DNA from: VAZQ01 sp035263865
Lineage (GTDB): Bacteria; Pseudomonadota; Alphaproteobacteria; Rhizobiales; Xanthobacteraceae
Direction of reading: 5' to 3'
Length of the DNA: 64,000 nucleotides
Assembly: GCA_035263865.1 (NCBI GenBank)
Contig: DATFQX010000291.1
Span: forward strand, 23,958 to 87,957
The notes under the pieces: generated by a model
The model's input: the letters and a program-made list of their open reading frames with translations, nothing else
Databases searched by the model: none
Told to the model about the DNA's origin: nothing
Program-made: the position numbers and the translations under genes
Shown here: in pieces, positions 60,208-64,000 of the stretch
How the letters are laid out: every line of letters starts with the position of its first letter
Numbering within the stretch: position 1 is the stretch's first letter

Positions 60208-63035
60208 TGGCGGGCCTTCCCCTCGGCTTCGCGCAGCCGCTCGTTTTGCTCGCACTCTTGAGCCTGCCCGTTCTGTGGTGGCTGCTGCGGCTCATTCCAC
60301 CGCAGCCGCGCCGCATCGCATTCCCGCCGACGCGGCTTCTTTTCGACATCGCGCCGAGGGAGGAGACGCCGCAGCGCACGCCATGGTGGCTCACGCTGCT
60401 GCGCCTCACGCTCGCCGCGCTGGTGATCATCGCCGCCGCCGGCCCGTTGTGGAATCCGCCGCTTGCCGGCTCGGCCAGCAAGGGGCCGCTCGCGATATTG
60501 ATCGACGACGGCTTCCCGGCAGCGGGAACGTGGGATATGCGCATGCGCAGCGCCGATGATCTCATCGCGCGGGCGGAAACCGATCATCGCGGCGTTGCGC
60601 TGATCCCGCTCTCCGAAGCGGCGCGCGACGTCTCGTTCGAGCCGGCGGCGGCGCGCGTGCGTCTCAAACAGATCAAGCCGAAGCCATACGCGGTCGAGCG
60701 CGCGGATGCGCTGCCGGCGCTCGGCCGTTTTCTCGCTGCCGCGCCCGATGCCGAGCTCGTTTGGCTCAGCGACGGCGTCGATCTCGGCGGCGGCAACGAT
60801 TTTGTCGCGGCATTCGGGCGATTGATCGAGCAACGGCCGATCACGGTGGTCGAGGGCGGTATCCCAACCGCGCATGCGCTCACCGGCCCCGATAACGCGG
60901 CCGGCGCGTTGACCGTGAAGGTCTTGCGCGCGGGGAGCGGCGGCGCGGAAACCGGCACCGTGCGCGCGCTGGATCTCAAGGGCCTGCCGCTCGGCGATAC
61001 TTCGTTCGCGTTCAAGGACGGCGAGCGCGAGAGCGAGGCCGAGCTCACGCTGCCTGTCGAGATCCGCAACGATATCGCTCGGCTGGAGATCGGGGGCGAG
61101 CGCTCGGCCGGCGCGGTGGCGCTGCTCGATAAGCGCTGGCGCCGGCGTTCCGTCGGCGTGGTCACCGGCTCGACCGTCGATACCGCTCAGCCGCTGCTCG
61201 CCTCGACCTATTATCTCACGCGCGCGCTCGGGCCATTCGCCGATGTGCGGCTCGCCGAGCGCGGCTCGCCCGCGCAGGCGGTGAGCCAATTCATCGAGCA
61301 GCGACTGCCGATGTTGATACTCGCCGACGTGGGCAACGTCTCGGAAGCGCGCGATCAGCTCACGCGCTGGCTCGATGACGGCGGCGTGCTCGTGCGCTTC
61401 GCCGGCCCGCGGCTTGCCGCCGCTGACGATGATCTTGTGCCGGTGCGACTGAGACGCGGCGGGCGCATTCTCGGCGGCAGCCTGTCTTGGGAACAGCCGC
61501 AGCAGCTCAGCGCCTTCGCGCGCGAAAGCCCGTTCTTCGGCATGACTGTGCCGACCGACGTCAGCATCAGCCGACAGGTGTTGGCGGAGCCAGATGCCAC
61601 GCTGACCGAACGGACCTGGGCGACGCTTGCCGACGGCACGCCGCTGGTGACAGCCCAGCGCCGCGGCAAAGGCCTGATCGTCTTGTTTCATGTCACCGCC
61701 GATACGCGCTGGTCAGACCTGCCGCTATCGGGCACATTCGTCGAAATGCTCAAGCGAATCGTCTCTTTGGCCGGCACGGTGGCAGCGAGCGATGCCACGA
61801 CTCCCAATGCCCGCGCCGATCGCGAGGTGTTGCCACCGACGCGCATTCTCGACGGCTTTGGTGCGTTCGGGCCGCCGCCCGCGAGCGCGCGTGCGGTGCC
61901 AGCGACGTTTAGCGGCCGCGCAACGTCCGACCATCCGCCGGGCTTTTATGGACCGGCGGAGGGATTGCTGGCGGTCAACACGCTCGCACCCAATGACCGG
62001 CTCGCGCCGCTCGACACCTCCGTGCTTAACGCGCGCCGAGAAGGTTATCGAACGATCGAACCGGAGGATCTGCGCGGGCCCATCCTGATCATCGCGCTCG
62101 CGCTGCTCGCGCTCGATGCATTCGTCGTGTTCCTGCTCGCCGGCGGGCTCCGCCAACTCGTACGCCGGCGGCCGGCGGCAGCCACCCTGGCGCTGGCAAT
62201 ATTTGCCGGCGCGCTGTTCGTTTCCCCATACGCTTTCGCGCAGAGCCAAGCGCCCGCGCGCGCGACGAGCTCGGACGAGCAGGCGTTGCGATCGACGCTC
62301 GAGACGCGTCTTGCCTACGTCATCACCGGCGATGCCGAGGTCGACCGCATCACCAAGGCCGGGCTGCAGGGCCTCACCTTGTTCCTCGCCCAGCGCACCG
62401 CGCTCGAGGCAGGTGAGCCGATCGCGCTGGATCCGGCGCGCGATGAGCTTGCGTTCTACCCGCTGATCTATTGGCCGATCGTGCCGAGCGCGGCAAAGCC
62501 CTCGCGCGAAGCGCTCGAGCACATCGACGCCTACATGAAGCAGGGCGGCACGGTGCTGTTTGACACACGCGATGCGCTCGAGGCTCCCCCTGGCACTGGC
62601 GGCGAGAGCCGCGGTCCGGGCATGCAGGCGCTGCGCTCGATCCTCTCCTCGCTCGATATTCCCGAGCTCGAGCCGGTGCGGCGCGATCACGTGTTGACGA
62701 AGACGTTTTACCTGTTGAAGGACTTTCCCGGCCGCTTCAGCTCCGGCCAATTGTGGGTGGAAGCGCTGCCCGCCGCCGAGGACGACGAGCCCGCGAGCCG
62801 TCCGGCGCGCGCCGGCGACGGCGTATCGTCGATCATCATTACCTCCAACGATTTCGCCGGCGCCTGGGCGATGCGCCAGGACGGGCAAGCCATGCTTCCG
62901 CTCGTTTCCGCCGAGCCGCGCCAGCGCGAATTCGCCTTCCGCGCCGGCGTCAACATCGTGATGTACACGCTCACCGGCAACTACAAGGCCGACCAAGTGC
63001 ACGTCCCGGCATTGCTGGAGCGGTTGGGACAATGA
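60204..63035 (+). CDS. DUF4159 domain-containing membrane protein with BatA-like N-terminus
   Basis: A 943-residue protein. Two N-terminal helices (about 7-25, LGFAQPLVLLALLSLPVLWWLLRLIPP, and 62-80) form the BatA-type anchor; a periplasmic or cytoplasmic VWA-like region follows with DLGGGNDFVAAF. A further pair of membrane helices lies at about 635-680. The C-terminal DUF4159 domain (about 700-943) contains LAYVITGDAEVDRITKAGLQGLTLFL and GTVLFDTRDA, a ThuA/glutamine amidotransferase-like fold. It overlaps the DUF58 gene by four bases. The partners are MoxR and DUF58; the substrate is unknown. Confidence 0.88.
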   Translation: MMAGLPLGFAQPLVLLALLSLPVLWWLLRLIPPQPRRIAFPPTRLLFDIAPREETPQRTPWWLTLLRLTLAALVIIAAAGPLWNPPLAGSASKGPLAILIDDGFPAAGTWDMRMRSADDLIARAETDHRGVALIPLSEAARDVSFEPAAARVRLKQIKPKPYAVERADALPALGRFLAAAPDAELVWLSDGVDLGGGNDFVAAFGRLIEQRPITVVEGGIPTAHALTGPDNAAGALTVKVLRAGSGGAETGTVRALDLKGLPLGDTSFAFKDGERESEAELTLPVEIRNDIARLEIGGERSAGAVALLDKRWRRRSVGVVTGSTVDTAQPLLASTYYLTRALGPFADVRLAERGSPAQAVSQFIEQRLPMLILADVGNVSEARDQLTRWLDDGGVLVRFAGPRLAAADDDLVPVRLRRGGRILGGSLSWEQPQQLSAFARESPFFGMTVPTDVSISRQVLAEPDATLTERTWATLADGTPLVTAQRRGKGLIVLFHVTADTRWSDLPLSGTFVEMLKRIVSLAGTVAASDATTPNARADREVLPPTRILDGFGAFGPPPASARAVPATFSGRATSDHPPGFYGPAEGLLAVNTLAPNDRLAPLDTSVLNARREGYRTIEPEDLRGPILIIALALLALDAFVVFLLAGGLRQLVRRRPAAATLALAIFAGALFVSPYAFAQSQAPARATSSDEQALRSTLETRLAYVITGDAEVDRITKAGLQGLTLFLAQRTALEAGEPIALDPARDELAFYPLIYWPIVPSAAKPSREALEHIDAYMKQGGTVLFDTRDALEAPPGTGGESRGPGMQALRSILSSLDIPELEPVRRDHVLTKTFYLLKDFPGRFSSGQLWVEALPAAEDDEPASRPARAGDGVSSIIITSNDFAGAWAMRQDGQAMLPLVSAEPRQREFAFRAGVNIVMYTLTGNYKADQVHVPALLERLGQ

Positions 63036-63044
63036 TGTCGTCCT

Positions 63045-63104
63045 CGCGCAAGCGCGGACCCATGACCACCACCTCTGGAATATGGTTCCCCGCTTGCGCG
63101 GGGA
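63045..63104. repeat. Palindromic intergenic repeat, family 1, copy C
   Basis: Arms GCGCAAGCGCGGACCC and GGTTCCCCGCTTGCGCGGGG enclose a centre with ATGACCACC and CTGGAATAT, nearly identical to copy A at 16402-16465. It has inserted between two genes of the MoxR operon (63035 and 63129). Confidence 0.85.
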
Positions 63105-63128
63105 CCACGGAGAAGGGAAGTTGAAACG

Positions 63129-64000
63129 TTGAACCTCGGGATCTCCTTTTCTCCGCTTGTGCCCGCGTACATGGTGTGGACCGCGGTCGCGGTGGCTTTG
63201 GTCCTCTCGCTCCTCTTGGTCTTCGCCCGCGCCCGCGCGGCGGTAATCCGCGCCATCGCGCTCGCGCTGTTCGTGCTCGCGCTCGCCAATCCCTCGATCA
63301 ACCGCGAAGACCGCGAGCCGCTCACCTCGGTCGCCGCCGTCGTCATCGACAAAAGCCCGAGCCAGGAGTTCGGCGACCGTCTGCAACAGACGGAAGCGGC
63401 GCGCGCCGCGCTTGCCGAGCGGCTCGGCCATATCGCCGGCTTGGAAGTGCGCTTCGTCGAGGCCGGACAAGCCGATGGAGAGACCGACGGCACCCGCTTG
63501 TTCACGGCGCTTTCCTCTGCGCTGTCCGACGTGCCGGCCGAGCGCGTGGCCGGCGCGATCTTGATTACCGACGGGCGCGTGCATGACGTGCCGGGCGAGG
63601 TCGCGGCGCTCGGCTTCGCCGCGCCAGTGCACGGCCTGATCACCGGTCACAAGAACGAGCGCGATCGCCGCGTCGTGCTGGTGACGGCCCCGCGCTTCGG
63701 CATTGTCGGGCAGACGCAGACGATCACGTTTCGGGTCGAGGATCAGGGCGCGCCGCGAGGTCCGGCGCAGGTGGCGGTGCGGCGTGATGGCGAGCTCATC
63801 GAGAATCGCAATGTGCGCGTGGGCGGCGCCGTCAACGTCACCGTGCCGATCCCGCACGTCGGGCCGAACATCGTGGAGATCGAAGCCTCCCCGCTCGAGG
63901 GAGAGCTTACCGCCGTCAACAATCGCGCGGTCGTCTCCATCGACGGCGTGCGCGACAAGCTGCGTGTCCTGCTCGTGTCCGGCGAGCCGCATGCGGGCGA
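63129..64000 (+). CDS. Membrane protein of the MoxR operon, partial (GATase1-like)
   Basis: The frame starts at the TTG at 63129 and runs off the right edge; 290 codons are present. Two N-terminal hydrophobic helices (about 12-30, PAYMVWTAVAVALVLSLLLV, and 38-52) are followed by VAAVVIDKSPSQEFGDRLQQTEAARAALAERL and ILITDGRVHDVPG, the conserved pattern of the large membrane protein that closes MoxR-DUF58-DUF4159 operons. The TTG gives MNLGISFSPLVPAYM, matching homologues; the in-frame ATG at 63171 would cut into helix 1. A repeat element separates it from the preceding gene. Confidence 0.85.
   Translation, partial: MNLGISFSPLVPAYMVWTAVAVALVLSLLLVFARARAAVIRAIALALFVLALANPSINREDREPLTSVAAVVIDKSPSQEFGDRLQQTEAARAALAERLGHIAGLEVRFVEAGQADGETDGTRLFTALSSALSDVPAERVAGAILITDGRVHDVPGEVAALGFAAPVHGLITGHKNERDRRVVLVTAPRFGIVGQTQTITFRVEDQGAPRGPAQVAVRRDGELIENRNVRVGGAVNVTVPIPHVGPNIVEIEASPLEGELTAVNNRAVVSIDGVRDKLRVLLVSGEPHAG

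Noticed and set aside
61725..63992. 755-codon minus-strand open frame
   Set aside because: Antisense shadow of the DUF4159 gene and the partial membrane protein; no domain is recognisable.

Overview
The window reads as a chromosomal segment of a high-GC alphaproteobacterium of the order Hyphomicrobiales (Rhizobiales), probably near the Bradyrhizobium/Rhodopseudomonas/Xanthobacteraceae lineages. Supporting signs are a CcrM-type methyltransferase, DUF6111, DUF1285 and DUF6894 proteins, ATGA-overlapped operons, EcfG-type stress promoters and short palindromic intergenic repeats. Cytochrome b and cytochrome c1 are separate genes, unlike the fused fbcH of Bradyrhizobium japonicum, so the source is probably not Bradyrhizobium itself. 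Placement is by inference from gene families; no 16S rRNA is present. No rRNA, tRNA, CRISPR array, insertion sequence or prophage was recognised.

1-10 kb: housekeeping genes. A truncated S49 peptidase, a tRNA1(Val)-type methyltransferase, a DUF2007 protein, octaprenyl diphosphate synthase (TTG start), ispE with a TPR protein, ETF-ubiquinone oxidoreductase, family 4 uracil-DNA glycosylase with a RidA protein, and an NCS2 permease broken by a one-base frameshift. 10-26 kb: a GT39 protein, rnhB, a PA0069-type radical SAM protein, a GT2 protein, a MarR-GNAT regulator with two palindromic operators, moaB, a YpfJ-type metallopeptidase, ccrM with GANTC sites and a strong hairpin at its start, an SMP-30 protein, mutY, a DciA-like DUF721 protein, a DsbA-like protein and smc.

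26-42 kb is the unusual part. It is an accessory island of tiny genes (five members of one small helical family, a DUF6894 protein and other hypotheticals), a Crp/Fnr regulator, ku, a NepR-like protein, a split CheB-like pair, a 1026-residue CheB-CheR-PAS-HWE kinase, a methyltransferase/glycosyltransferase operon and an MFS transporter. Seven perfect GGAAC-N16/17-CGTT sequences (the EcfG general-stress promoter) lie in intergenic DNA here, each in the right orientation upstream of a gene: 28794, 29090(-), ku, the NepR-like gene(-), the CheB-like gene, the 38204(-) kinase operon and the MFS gene(-). Two near matches precede 29547(-) and 30680(-). This is most simply read as a general stress response regulon island that includes its own candidate regulators.

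42-64 kb returns to conserved blocks. These are lemA with an M48 protease, apt and mtnP, the petABC cytochrome bc1 operon, trmL, hemF, a TauE/SafE exporter, the DUF1285-Nudix-DUF6111-CCA operon, kup, and the MoxR-DUF58-DUF4159-membrane protein operon, which runs off the right edge.
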